Below are positions 6,880 through 15,429 of a DNA stretch of 63,556 bases, piece after piece. Both the position numbers and the translations under genes were made by a program. The number at the start of each line of letters is the position of its first letter. The first letter of the stretch is position 1. A model generated the notes under the pieces. It saw nothing but the letters and a program-made list of their open reading frames with translations, was not told where the DNA came from and did not search any database. Origin of the DNA: Chloroflexota bacterium (GTDB taxonomy: Bacteria; Chloroflexota; UBA6077; CF-72); contig JAFAOS010000310.1 of the NCBI GenBank assembly GCA_019247515.1, positions 1-63,556 on the forward strand. Direction: 5' to 3'.

Positions 6880-9180
6880 TTATTCGTACACCCGCGTGCT
6901 GACTCGGGTGGCCTGGGCCACCAGGGCCGGCGAGTAGGCCGCCCTGGGGCCCGGTGTGTACGTGACGGCGTGCAGCCGTCCGTTGTATGGAAATGCGCCA
7001 TGCCGTTCGTACACTCCCCAATGCACTGGCGAGCGTCGGTCAATGCCCACGTCAATGCCTTCGAGTGGTGACAGGCCCACCAGCATCGGCACGCGGTCGA
7101 GACATCCAACCTGCTGGCCGTCGACCGCGAGCGTGAGTCGCCAGCCGAATTCCGGCAACGGCTCGGCGGCCAGGCTGATGCGTCGGTGACCCGGCGCCAG
7201 TGCACCAGCGTCGAGCTCGTTGAGATCGCCATACGCGTTGTAGGCGAGATGGAGGCTGCCATCCTCCACGTACACGCTGTAGCCGCCGCCCTGGTCGCCG
7301 TGCGCCACCAGCACGCCAGCGTCGCCAGCAGCGTGGGTCAGCTCGATCGCTACCTCGAAGGAGCGCAGGGCAATCAGTCTGTTCGACCGATAGCGTTCGA
7401 GTGTCGGAGTTCCGGGCAGCAGTCGCACGGGTTGCTCGAATTCCGCTTCCTCGGGTCGGCGGCGCGCCCGCGCACTCGTGGCATCCGGCAATGGAAAGAC
7501 GGCGTTCGCCAGGGCCGCCGACTCCCACGCGGCGGCCAGCTCGCGCACCTTCTCAGGATAGCGATCGGCGACGTTGTCGATCTCCGTCGGGTCGGCGCGC
7601 ACGTCGAAGAGCTGCCACTCCTGGTCGGAGTACGGGGTGCCGGGCGGGTGTCGGGTGAGGAGTTTCCAACCGTCGCGGTAGAAGCCGCGATTGCCACCGT
7701 GTTCCACGTACTGCTCGGTCCGGGTCGTGGCGGCGGCCGCGTCGCGCAGCACCGTCTCGAAGCTCACGCCGTCGATCGTTTTGACCGCGCGTCCATGGCG
7801 CTCCGCGGGCCGATCGATCCCGAGCAGGCCCAGCAGTGTCGGATAGACGTCGGTCACATACGCGTACTGGTGACGCACGCCGCGTTCCGACAGGCCCTCT
7901 GGCCAGGAGACGATCATCGGGACCCGCACGCCACCCGCGAACGTGTTGCTCTTGTACAGCCGAAACGGTGTGTTGGACGCCATGCCCCAGCCGCGCGGGT
8001 AGTGAATCGCCGCGCGCGGACCGCCGATCAGCTCCGGATCGCGCGGGACGTCGCGCACCCATTTGTCGCCCGTGACCAGCGCCTGGAACTGACTGAAGTA
8101 GCTGCGTGTCCCGACGCGGCCACCCTCCGCGGTGCCACCGTTGTCGGACATCACCATGACGAGGGTATTGTCCAGCTCGCCCAGCGCTTCAACGGTCGCC
8201 AGCAGCCGTGCCAGGTTCTGATCGACGTTGTCGACCATCGCCGCGTACACCTCCTGGTAGCGAACGAGCAGGTCGCGCTCGGCCTGTGGCAGGTCCGTCC
8301 AGGCGGGTACCTCGTAGCCCGGCTCGAAGTTCCGGGGAGCCAGCCGCGTGCCAGGTGGAAACAGGCCGGCCTGCAGTTGGCGCGCAAAGCGCTGTGCGCG
8401 CAGCACGTCCCAGCCAGCGTCGAAGCGGCCGCGGTATCGGGCGATGTCCTCCGGTTTTGCGGCGAGCGGGCCGTGGACCGCGTGATGCGCCAGATACAGG
8501 AAGAAAGGTTTGCGGGCATCGTGCGCGCGCAGGCCCTTGAGCATGCCGATGGCGCGGTCGGTCAGGTCGTCGGTCAGGTAGTAATCGGCCGGGTATTCGT
8601 CGACTTCGAGCGGACTGTTGTCGACTCTGAGCTGATGGGGGTGAAAGTAGTTGGTAAGGCCCTCCATGCAGCCGTAGTAGCGATCGAACCCGCGCTGCAG
8701 CGGCCATGAGCCGCGTGCCGCGGCGTCATTGATCGCCGAGTCGCGGGTCAGATGCCATTTCCCGACCGCGAACGTCGCGTAGCCGGCGTCGCGGAGCACC
8801 TCGGGCAGGGTCACGACGTCCTCGGCGAGCTCCATCGCATAGCCGGGAAAGCCAATGTCGCGTGCGGCGACCGTGGCGAAGCCGGCCCGATGTGGATTCA
8901 GACCGGTCATCAGCGCCGCGCGCGCCGGCGAGCACACCGGGGCGGTGTGATAGTTGGTGAGGCGTACACCGCGCTCGGCCAGCGTATTCAGGGTTGGCGT
9001 GGCGATCTCCGATCCGAACGGGCCGACATCGCTGTACCCCAGGTCGTCGAGCAGGACGACGATGACATTCGGCGCAGCCCCGGGTGCAACGCGACGCGGC
9101 GGCCACCAGGGTTCGGACTCACTCAGCGTCCGCCCGATCCTGCCACCAAACTGGTCATAGCCGTTTTCGAGCACCAACAC
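6880..9180 (-). CDS. Arylsulfatase-type sulfatase
   Basis: Type I sulfatase of 766 aa, hydrolysing sulfate esters of sugars or aromatics. The signature C83-S-P-A-R supplies the cysteine that is converted to formylglycine; D45-D46 of VVLLDDLGYSD and the later GVRVPMIVSWPEG and SDNGGTAEGG segments complete the alkaline-phosphatase-like metal site. No signal peptide is visible, so it may be cytosolic or exported otherwise. About 200 extra residues after the core (from roughly 560) contain a beta-rich segment (YRSNRLIALRSFEVAIELTH) seen in longer sulfatases. Start is GTG at 9180 or GTG at 9174; GGAGG is 2 nt before the first and 8 nt before the second, so 9174 is the better spaced. Divergent from the dehydratase at 9222 with a 41-bp gap. 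Confidence 0.9.
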   Translation of the reverse strand: MLVLENGYDQFGGRIGRTLSESEPWWPPRRVAPGAAPNVIVVLLDDLGYSDVGPFGSEIATPTLNTLAERGVRLTNYHTAPVCSPARAALMTGLNPHRAGFATVAARDIGFPGYAMELAEDVVTLPEVLRDAGYATFAVGKWHLTRDSAINDAAARGSWPLQRGFDRYYGCMEGLTNYFHPHQLRVDNSPLEVDEYPADYYLTDDLTDRAIGMLKGLRAHDARKPFFLYLAHHAVHGPLAAKPEDIARYRGRFDAGWDVLRAQRFARQLQAGLFPPGTRLAPRNFEPGYEVPAWTDLPQAERDLLVRYQEVYAAMVDNVDQNLARLLATVEALGELDNTLVMVMSDNGGTAEGGRVGTRSYFSQFQALVTGDKWVRDVPRDPELIGGPRAAIHYPRGWGMASNTPFRLYKSNTFAGGVRVPMIVSWPEGLSERGVRHQYAYVTDVYPTLLGLLGIDRPAERHGRAVKTIDGVSFETVLRDAAAATTRTEQYVEHGGNRGFYRDGWKLLTRHPPGTPYSDQEWQLFDVRADPTEIDNVADRYPEKVRELAAAWESAALANAVFPLPDATSARARRRPEEAEFEQPVRLLPGTPTLERYRSNRLIALRSFEVAIELTHAAGDAGVLVAHGDQGGGYSVYVEDGSLHLAYNAYGDLNELDAGALAPGHRRISLAAEPLPEFGWRLTLAVDGQQVGCLDRVPMLVGLSPLEGIDVGIDRRSPVHWGVYERHGAFPYNGRLHAVTYTPGPRAAYSPALVAQATRVSTRVYE

Positions 9181-9201
9181 AACCTCCGCGAAATGACCTT
9201 G

Positions 9202-9207
9202 TACACT
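9202..9207 (+). promoter_or_regulatory. -10 box (TACACT) for the dehydratase gene
   Basis: TACACT lies 14 nt before ATG 9222 inside the 41-bp divergent gap. The same hexamer precedes genes at 26574, 28846, 45141 and 56318, which argues for a shared housekeeping-type -10. No convincing -35 hexamer is visible at 17 bp. Confidence 0.4.
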
Positions 9208-9221
9208 GCTGAGACCTGGCC

Positions 9222-10979
9222 ATGCACACCCCGAACGTCCACCAGCAGCCCGTGATCCACCGCCGTTCCGACGCCTGGTTCCACGACCCGGACATGTACG
9301 GCTTCGTCCGGCGCGCCTTCGCCAAAAGCATGGGCTACGACGACCAGGACCTCGCCCGACCCATCATCGGCATCGCTCAAACTCAGAGCGACCTGAACAA
9401 CTGCAACAACAATTTCCTCGAGCTCGCGGAGCACGTCAAGCGGGGCGTGTGGCAGGCGGGCGGCACGCCCCTGGAGTTCCCCACCATCTCGCTCGGTGAG
9501 TTGTTCATGAAGCCCACCACCATGCTGTACCGCAACCTGATGGCGATGGACACCGAGGAGATGATCCGCGCGCATCCGCTGGACGGAGTCGTCCTGCTCG
9601 GCAATTGCGACAAGACCGTCCCCGCCCAGATGATGGGCGCGGCGAGCGCGAATGTGCCGGCGCTCATCCTGACAGGTGGCCCCCACCTCAGCGGCAGGTT
9701 CCGGGGTCAGAGTCTGGGAGCGTGTTCGGACTGTCGACGTTTCTGGGCGGAATATCGCGCGGGTTCGCTGAGTGAAGAAGAGCTGTGCGAGGTGGAGGAT
9801 GGCATCAATCGATCAGACGGCCACTGCACCGTCATGGGCACCGCCTCGACCATGGCGGGCATCGCTGAAGCGCTCGGGTGGGCACTCCCGCACACCGCGG
9901 CGATTCCGGCACCGGATGCGCGCCGCCTGCGATTAGCCGAAGCGGCTGGTCGACAGAGCGTGGCGATGGTCCAATCCGCCATCAAGCCCGGCGACTTCCT
10001 CACTCCGCGCGCATTCGAAAATGCCATCCATTTGATCATGGCGCTCGGAGGTTCGACGAACGCCGTCATTCATCTCACCGCGGTTGCCGGCCGGCGCGGT
10101 ATCCCGCTCCCGCTGGACCTGTTCGATCGCATTTCACGCGAGACGCCATACATTACCAACTTGCAGCCCAGCGGCCAGTTCCACATGGAGCAGCTTCACG
10201 AGGCCGGCGGAGTTCCCGCGGTCCTGAAAGAGCTTGCGCGTGGCGGGTTGCTCCACCTGGACGAGCGCACCGTCAGCGGCCAGACGCTGGGTGAGTCGCT
10301 GGAGCGCGTACTGCCGCTCGGCGCCGACGGGTCCAGCGGAACGGGCTGGTGTGGCGCCGAACGCATCATTTTCCCACTGGACCAGCCACTGGCGGCGGAT
10401 GGTGGCATCGTGGTCCTGCGCGGCAATCTGGCACCGCTCGGGGCGGTGGTCAAGCAAACGGCGGTGACACCCCACTTGAGAAAGCACCGCGGCAAGGCGC
10501 TGGTCTTCACGTCGACGTCCGATCTGGCCGCGCGCGTCGACGATCCCGCGCTCGAGGTGAGCCCCGAGACGGTCCTGGTGCTGCAAAATGCCGGACCGAA
10601 GGGCGCCCCCGGCATGCCGGAAGCGGGCAGCCTGCCGATACCGAAGAAGCTGCTCGCCGCGGGCGTGCGCGACATGCTGCGCATTTCCGACGCGCGGATG
10701 AGCGGCACCGCGTTTGGGGCGGTGGTCCTGCACGTGGCGCCGGAAGCCGCCGTGGGCGGTCCCCTGGGACTGGTCCAGACCGGCGACTGGATCGACGTCG
10801 ATCTGGACGCTCGCCGGCTGCACCTGGAGGTGGCCGACGACGAGCTGGCCCGCAGACGCGCCGCATGGCAGCCGCCCGCCAGCCTCCGCCAGGCGCGCGG
10901 CTACACCCGACTGTACGTCGACCACGTGCTGCAAGCCGACGAGGGTGCGGACTTCGATTTTCTCACCGGCGGCGATTAG
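9222..10979 (+). CDS. IlvD/Edd-family dehydratase, sugar-acid (pentonate) type
   Basis: Fe-S dehydratase of 585 aa. The three likely cluster cysteines are C61 (LNNCNNNF), C129 (GNCDKTVPA) and C202 (DGHCTVMGTAST). This spacing is, as I recall it, the one found in D-xylonate and L-arabinonate dehydratases, so a role in converting an aldonic acid to its 2-keto-3-deoxy acid fits better than valine or isoleucine synthesis. Supporting context: sulfatase next door, sugar importers and enolase-superfamily dehydratases in the same window, and no branched-chain biosynthesis genes nearby. C-terminal segment RISDARMSGTAFG is typical of the family. ATG 9222 is the only reasonable start. The 3' end overlaps the remnant of a convergent truncated-hemoglobin gene. 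Confidence 0.88.
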   Translation: MHTPNVHQQPVIHRRSDAWFHDPDMYGFVRRAFAKSMGYDDQDLARPIIGIAQTQSDLNNCNNNFLELAEHVKRGVWQAGGTPLEFPTISLGELFMKPTTMLYRNLMAMDTEEMIRAHPLDGVVLLGNCDKTVPAQMMGAASANVPALILTGGPHLSGRFRGQSLGACSDCRRFWAEYRAGSLSEEELCEVEDGINRSDGHCTVMGTASTMAGIAEALGWALPHTAAIPAPDARRLRLAEAAGRQSVAMVQSAIKPGDFLTPRAFENAIHLIMALGGSTNAVIHLTAVAGRRGIPLPLDLFDRISRETPYITNLQPSGQFHMEQLHEAGGVPAVLKELARGGLLHLDERTVSGQTLGESLERVLPLGADGSSGTGWCGAERIIFPLDQPLAADGGIVVLRGNLAPLGAVVKQTAVTPHLRKHRGKALVFTSTSDLAARVDDPALEVSPETVLVLQNAGPKGAPGMPEAGSLPIPKKLLAAGVRDMLRISDARMSGTAFGAVVLHVAPEAAVGGPLGLVQTGDWIDVDLDARRLHLEVADDELARRRAAWQPPASLRQARGYTRLYVDHVLQADEGADFDFLTGGD

Positions 10980-11330
10980 AAAGTCCGCCCCACGACCACC
11001 GTGGAATGGTCAGTCCCTCGGGCACCTCGTCGGCAGACCGCTGATAGCTGTTCATCGCGGTTGTGGTCGACCAGGAGAAGTAGTCGTGTAATGCCTGGCG
11101 CAGCTGCTGGTCGTCGAGTACGTCGGCGGTCCTCCCAGTGCCTCGGCCCAATACGCCGCCAGCCGCTCGACGTGATCGGGGTGAAAGCCGTGGCTGAAGG
11201 CATGACTTACCACCTCGTCCTGCATGACCCTGGCATGCCACGCAAACGCCAGCCGTCGTAAACCGTCGTCACCACCCACTGCCTCATAGATCGTGCGCAC
11301 GCTCGAAGATGATAGAGACCGTGCGGCCAC
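10963..11330 (-). pseudogene. Group II truncated hemoglobin remnant with internal frameshifting deletion
   Basis: The first part reads TIYEAVGGDDGLRRLAFAWH, then HAFSHGFHPDHVERLAAYWA and ALGGP, typical of the N-terminal half of a truncated hemoglobin. At about 11125-11135 the family sequence jumps to another frame and resumes with DDQQLRQALHDYFSW and IPRWSWGGL, the normal C-terminal end. Roughly 35-40 codons are missing in between, the stretch that in intact homologues contains the MHSGNG-like motif and, most likely, the heme-proximal histidine. Because sequence is lost and the frame changes, a simple sequencing error does not explain it. Start is GTG 11330 or GTG 11300. The 3' end overlaps the dehydratase gene by 17 nt. 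Confidence 0.75.
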
Positions 11331-11340
11331 CGCCTCACAG

Positions 11341-11346
11341 TAGGAT
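11341..11346 (+). promoter_or_regulatory. -10 box (TAGGAT) 7 nt before the kinase start codon
   Basis: TAGGAT ends 7 nt upstream of ATG 11354, with no Shine-Dalgarno sequence between them; a leaderless or near-leaderless transcript is suggested. Confidence 0.4.
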
Positions 11347-11353
11347 TGCGCGT

Positions 11354-13279
11354 ATGCGGCGCGCGCGACGACTCTTTCGGCCCGGTGTCGGCATGCTGTG
11401 CGCGCTGTGCGTTCTGGTCCCGGCTCTGATCGGCGCCGAGCTGGTCGTGCGCGGCTACCAGGAGCGGCTGGTCCGCGATGTCCAGACGCGCGCCAGCAAC
11501 GGGCTCGACAATGCCTCCACGCTCTTTGATCAGGAGCGGCTGCGCACGCTGAACAACGCGGAGCTGAGTGCCAGCCACCTGGGTCCGCTGGTCGCCCAGG
11601 ACAGCCCGGACGATCTGCTCAAAGCCACCGCGGATGTCCGCGCCAATGTGCTGCGCAGCACCAGCCTGGTCGCGCTGGTCGACGCTGGGGGTCACACCCT
11701 GGCGAGCGATCCGGCGAGCAATCTCCAGTTCGCCACTCAGGGAGACGTGAAGACGGCGCTGCAAGGCAAGTTGGCCGCCGGCTGGCAGGAGCGCACCCCA
11801 CTGGCGCTCGAGTCCGCGGCGCCGCTGCCCGAGGGCGACGGCGCGGTGCTCGTGGCCGAAAATGTCGACGACACGCTGCTCAACACGGGCGCCCGATTGA
11901 CGTCGCTCGAGATGGCGTTGGTCGAGAATGGTCGCATGATCTCGGCTTCACGCGGCATCCGTCGTTCGCTGACGTTCGCCGCAGATACCTCGGCCGACAC
12001 CAACCTGGTGCGCCAATCCGGCGATACGTTCGAGCGCACCACCATCGGCCCGGATGCGTACTACCTCGCCGCGCGTCCGATCACGCTCAGCAACGGCAAA
12101 GTCATCGGCACCCTGCTGGCCGGCTCGGCAGCGGCGGCGGTCGACGACGCCACTCGCCAGGCGCGCGCGCTGGCCTTCGCGGCGGCCGTGCTGGGTGCGC
12201 TGGGCGCGGGGCTGGTCGGCACGCTGTTCGGGCGACGCACCGCGCGCCGCGCGCGGCAGCTGGCGCGTGTCGAAGACGAGCTCGAGACCAGTCGCGCCCA
12301 GGCGGACCACCTCTCGGCCGTGCTCGCCAGTCTGACTGAAGGCGTGATCGTCGCCGATGCCGAGCACCGTGTGTGGCTCGTCAATCCCGCCGCACGCAAC
12401 TTGCTCAGCCTGCCCGCGGGTGACCACCAGCCGTACGCGCTGTACGCCGACCAGCTGATGCCAACCAGCGAACGTGTCATCCGCAGTTATTCATCGCCCG
12501 TGCGCGACGAAGTCGGCACGGCGCTCGGCACGGTCACTGTCCTGCGCGACACGACCCGCGATCAGGAGGTCGAACGCCTCAAATCCGAGTTTCTCACCGT
12601 GGTCTCACACGAGCTGCAAACGCCGCTGACGGCGATCAAGGGCGCCCTCGAGCTCGTGCTCGACGACGATACCGGCGACCTTTCGCGGGTGCAGCGCCGC
12701 TTCCTGGACACCATCGACCGCAACTGCGCGCGGCTGACGAGCCTGGTTGCCGACCTGCTGGACCTGAGCCGGCTGGAGGCCGGGCGCATCGAGCTCGAGA
12801 CCCAACCCCTGGACACCGCCAGCGTGGTGCGCGGTGCGCTGAGTCCAATGAGCAACCTGTTCGAGGCGCGGGGTATAACGCTGCGCGTCGACGTACCTGA
12901 CGGCACGCCGCCGATCCTCGGCGACCGACGCCGCGTCGAGCAGATCCTCACGAACTTGCTGAGCAACGCCGCCAAATACACGCCCGAGGACGGTGGCGGC
13001 GTGGTCGATCTCTGCGCGCACGCCGATGCCCGATATGTCGAGCTCGCGGTGGCGGACAATGGCCCAGGCGTCCCCGAGGCCGAGCGCGACGTGGTCTTCG
13101 ACCGGTTCTACCGCGGGCGCGACGCGGCGCGTCGAGGTGAAGCCGGCAGCGGACTCGGCCTGGCGATCGTCAAGTCGCTGGTCGAGCTGCACGGCGGTTC
13201 GATCCACGTGGAAGCCGCCCAGCCGCGCGGAGCGCGCTTCGTGGTCGCGCTGCCGCGGGCAGGCGACGAAGACGACTGA
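11354..13279 (+). CDS. Membrane sensor histidine kinase
   Basis: Two-component sensor of 641 aa. Order: short basic N-terminus, membrane helix 1 (about 12-32, VGMLCALCVLVPALIGAE), a roughly 235-residue extracytoplasmic sensor domain resembling Cache domains, membrane helix 2 (about 270-292), a PAS-like segment (about 315-400, SLTEGVIVADAEHRVWLVN), the phosphoacceptor H419 in FLTVVSHELQTPLTAIKG, and an HATPase domain with LLSNAAKY (N box), VADNGPGVPE (G1), FDRFYRG and GSGLGLAIVK (G2). It is the partner of the response regulator 18 nt downstream. ATG 11354 (MRRARRLFRPG) is preferred to upstream in-frame codons because a -10-like TAGGAT sits 7 nt before it. The sensed signal is unknown; the downstream DUF1800/DUF1501 genes are candidate targets. 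Confidence 0.92.
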   Translation: MRRARRLFRPGVGMLCALCVLVPALIGAELVVRGYQERLVRDVQTRASNGLDNASTLFDQERLRTLNNAELSASHLGPLVAQDSPDDLLKATADVRANVLRSTSLVALVDAGGHTLASDPASNLQFATQGDVKTALQGKLAAGWQERTPLALESAAPLPEGDGAVLVAENVDDTLLNTGARLTSLEMALVENGRMISASRGIRRSLTFAADTSADTNLVRQSGDTFERTTIGPDAYYLAARPITLSNGKVIGTLLAGSAAAAVDDATRQARALAFAAAVLGALGAGLVGTLFGRRTARRARQLARVEDELETSRAQADHLSAVLASLTEGVIVADAEHRVWLVNPAARNLLSLPAGDHQPYALYADQLMPTSERVIRSYSSPVRDEVGTALGTVTVLRDTTRDQEVERLKSEFLTVVSHELQTPLTAIKGALELVLDDDTGDLSRVQRRFLDTIDRNCARLTSLVADLLDLSRLEAGRIELETQPLDTASVVRGALSPMSNLFEARGITLRVDVPDGTPPILGDRRRVEQILTNLLSNAAKYTPEDGGGVVDLCAHADARYVELAVADNGPGVPEAERDVVFDRFYRGRDAARRGEAGSGLGLAIVKSLVELHGGSIHVEAAQPRGARFVVALPRAGDEDD

Positions 13280-13297
13280 GACGATGGCCGGTCCCCG

Positions 13298-14005
13298 ATG
13301 AACATCCTGGTCGTCGACGACGATCGCGACATCGCCGACATCATTGGCTACAGCCTGCGCAAAGAGGGCCATCGACCGATCCTGGCGCACAGCGGCCAGC
13401 AAGCGCTGGAGCTCGCCGAACGCAGCATGCCCGACCTGGTGGTGCTCGACGTGATGCTGCCAGACCTGAGCGGCTTCGACGTGTGCCGACGCTTGCGGGC
13501 GCGCGGCCGCGTCCCCGTCATCCTGCTCACCGCGCGCGGCGAGGAGGCCGATCGCGTCTGGGGGCTCGACCTGGGCGCCGACGACTACGTCACCAAGCCA
13601 TTCAGCCATCGCGAGCTGCTGGCGCGGATCCGCGCGGTGTGGCGCCGTGCCGCCGCCGCGGAAACGCCCGATCAGGGCAGTGTCTCGAGCGGCGACCTCC
13701 GACTGGATTTCGATCGCCACGAGGTGCGCGTGGCTGGACGTCTCGTCGACCTCACGCCGAGGGAGTACGAGGTCCTGCACTGCCTGGCGCTGAACACCGG
13801 CCGAGTGGTGCCCCACGAGCGGCTGCTCGCCTTCGTGTGGGGCAACCAGACACTCGAGACCGATATTGACCAGCTCAAGGTCCACGTGCGACACCTGCGC
13901 GAGAAACTCGAGCGCAGTCCGAGCACGCCGGAATATCTGCTGACCGTGCGCGGCGTCGGGTACAAGCTGGCCGACCACCACTCCGATTCCTTAACCCAAC
14001 GCTAA
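13298..14005 (+). CDS. OmpR/PhoB-family response regulator
   Basis: DNA-binding response regulator, 235 aa. Receiver domain 1-120: acidic pocket DDD at 7-9, phosphoacceptor D51 (VVLDVMLP), conserved T/A (LLTARG) and K100 (VTKPF). Winged-helix output domain from about 135: LTPREYEVLHCLALNTGRVV, then DIDQLKVHVRHLREKLE and the terminal VRGVGYKL. It lies 18 nt after the kinase gene with which it must pair. TTAACC-type direct repeats begin inside its last codons and continue into the promoter of the next gene, a plausible binding site for this regulator itself (inference). Confidence 0.93.
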   Translation: MNILVVDDDRDIADIIGYSLRKEGHRPILAHSGQQALELAERSMPDLVVLDVMLPDLSGFDVCRRLRARGRVPVILLTARGEEADRVWGLDLGADDYVTKPFSHRELLARIRAVWRRAAAAETPDQGSVSSGDLRLDFDRHEVRVAGRLVDLTPREYEVLHCLALNTGRVVPHERLLAFVWGNQTLETDIDQLKVHVRHLREKLERSPSTPEYLLTVRGVGYKLADHHSDSLTQR

Positions 14006-14047
14006 CCTCCAATCCACCCCCGACCTTAACCATCGCCCGCGTAGCGT
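13991..14047 (+). promoter_or_regulatory. TTAACC direct repeats and -10 box upstream of the DUF1800 gene
   Basis: TTAACC at 13991-13996, CTAACC at 14002-14007 (11-bp period, the usual spacing for OmpR/PhoB-family regulators) and TTAACC again at 14026-14031. A TAGCGT -10 candidate lies at 14042-14047, 6 nt before GTG 14054, with the third repeat sitting where a -35 element would be. This looks like an activator site driving a leaderless transcript. Confidence 0.45.
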
Positions 14048-14053
14048 GGGCGC

Positions 14054-15421
14054 GTGGCGCATGACCTGTCTGAACCGCAACGGATAGCTCTGCTCCTGCG
14101 TCGCGCCGGGTTCGCGGCGCGACCAGGCGAGCTCGACTACTACCAGCAGCTGGGATGGGACGGCGCGTTGAACGAGCTGTTGCACCCGGACCGGGTCCAG
14201 GAGGACCTCGACAGCCTGCTCACCAGCCTGCAAGGCAGCCTGCTGGACTTGCAGAACATAGAGGACGTCCAGACATGGTGGCTGTACCGCATGATCCAGA
14301 CGCGGCGGCCGCTCCTGGAAAAACTCACGCTCTTCTGGCACGGCCACTTCGCGGTGGCGAATTACAAAGTCAACAACCCGCTATTGATGCATCAGCACAT
14401 CCAGCTGCTGCGGGATGCCGCGTTCGCCCGATTCGACGACGTTCTGCTGCGCGTTGCGCGCGATCCGGCCATGCTGATCTGGTTGGATGGCGCGAGCAAT
14501 CATCGCAATGCGCCCAACGAGAACTTCGGCCGCGAGCTGCTGGAGCTGTACACGCTTGGAATCGGCAACTATGCGGAGGCCGACGTCAAGGCGGCCGCGC
14601 GCGCCTTCACCGGTTGGAATCTGCGCGTGACCGACTTCTATTTTGATGAAAACCAGCACGACGCCGGCGACAAGGCGTTCCTCGGTCAGACTGGCAACCT
14701 CGACGGCACGGACATCATCGCCAGCGTCGTGAATCAATCGGCGACCGCGCAGCGCATTGTCGGCAAGCTGTTCGCGTTCTTCGCCTATCCGAATCCGGAG
14801 CCGGAGGTTCTGGCGCCGCTGGTCGAGGTGTATATGGGCACCGGTCACGACATCAGCCAGGTGGTGGAAGCCATCTTGCGGTCGGATGCCTTCGTGTCGG
14901 ATCGCTCACAGTTCGAGCACGTCAAGTCGCCGGTCGAGTACGTGGTTGGCTCGGTGCGCATGCTGAATGCGACCGTGCGCGAGCGCGACCTGATTCCGAT
15001 TGTGCGCGCGCTCGGCCAGGAGATTCTGAATCCGCCGAACGTGGCCGGTTGGCCGGGGGGCATGAGCTGGATCAATCCCTCGACACTGCTGAGCCGCTGG
15101 AATTTCGCGGCGCGGCTGACCAGCGCTCGGGGCCAGGCGGGTGACGGTGGTGAGGTCAAGGCCGAGGCTCTGCTCGGGCTCTCCGCGCCAGCGTTGAACG
15201 ACCCACCCGGGCTGGTGGACAGTGTGCTGCGGGCAGTCGGCGGCGTCGAGCTGGACCCGGAGGCGCATCAAGCGCTGATGGACTACGTGACATTGCCGCT
15301 GGACTATCCGCCGGGCTTCACCGGTCAGCCGAACCCATCGCAGCAGCAAAGCGCCGCTGATGCGCGCTTGCGCGGACTGATGCTGCTGACGCTGGCCAGC
15401 TCCGACTACCAGGTCGGCTGA
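14054..15421 (+). CDS. DUF1800-domain protein
   Basis: 455-aa protein of the DUF1800 family, whose biochemical role is not established; members occur almost always next to a DUF1501 protein, as here. Family landmarks: LLRRAGFAARPGELDYY at the start, LEKLTLFWHGHFAV, DPAMLIWLDGASNHRNAPNE, NFGRELLELYTLGIGNY, VKAAARAFTGWNL, and near the end NPPNVAGWPGGMSWINPSTL. No signal peptide or membrane segment is evident. Start is GTG 14054; a TAGCGT box 6 nt upstream and absence of a Shine-Dalgarno suggest a leaderless message. The gene follows the two-component system by 48 bp and precedes the DUF1501 gene by 8 bp, so the two are one transcription unit. Confidence 0.88.
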   Translation: MAHDLSEPQRIALLLRRAGFAARPGELDYYQQLGWDGALNELLHPDRVQEDLDSLLTSLQGSLLDLQNIEDVQTWWLYRMIQTRRPLLEKLTLFWHGHFAVANYKVNNPLLMHQHIQLLRDAAFARFDDVLLRVARDPAMLIWLDGASNHRNAPNENFGRELLELYTLGIGNYAEADVKAAARAFTGWNLRVTDFYFDENQHDAGDKAFLGQTGNLDGTDIIASVVNQSATAQRIVGKLFAFFAYPNPEPEVLAPLVEVYMGTGHDISQVVEAILRSDAFVSDRSQFEHVKSPVEYVVGSVRMLNATVRERDLIPIVRALGQEILNPPNVAGWPGGMSWINPSTLLSRWNFAARLTSARGQAGDGGEVKAEALLGLSAPALNDPPGLVDSVLRAVGGVELDPEAHQALMDYVTLPLDYPPGFTGQPNPSQQQSAADARLRGLMLLTLASSDYQVG

Positions 15422-15429
15422 GAGGATTG

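Noticed and set aside
9222..10979. Assignment as biosynthetic dihydroxy-acid dehydratase ilvD
   Set aside because: Cysteine spacing and the sulfatase/sugar-catabolism context fit a pentonate-type dehydratase better; no ilv genes are adjacent.
12605..13981. Minus-strand open frame of 458 codons opposite the two-component genes
   Set aside because: Antisense of well-conserved kinase and regulator motifs; no ribosome site or family features.
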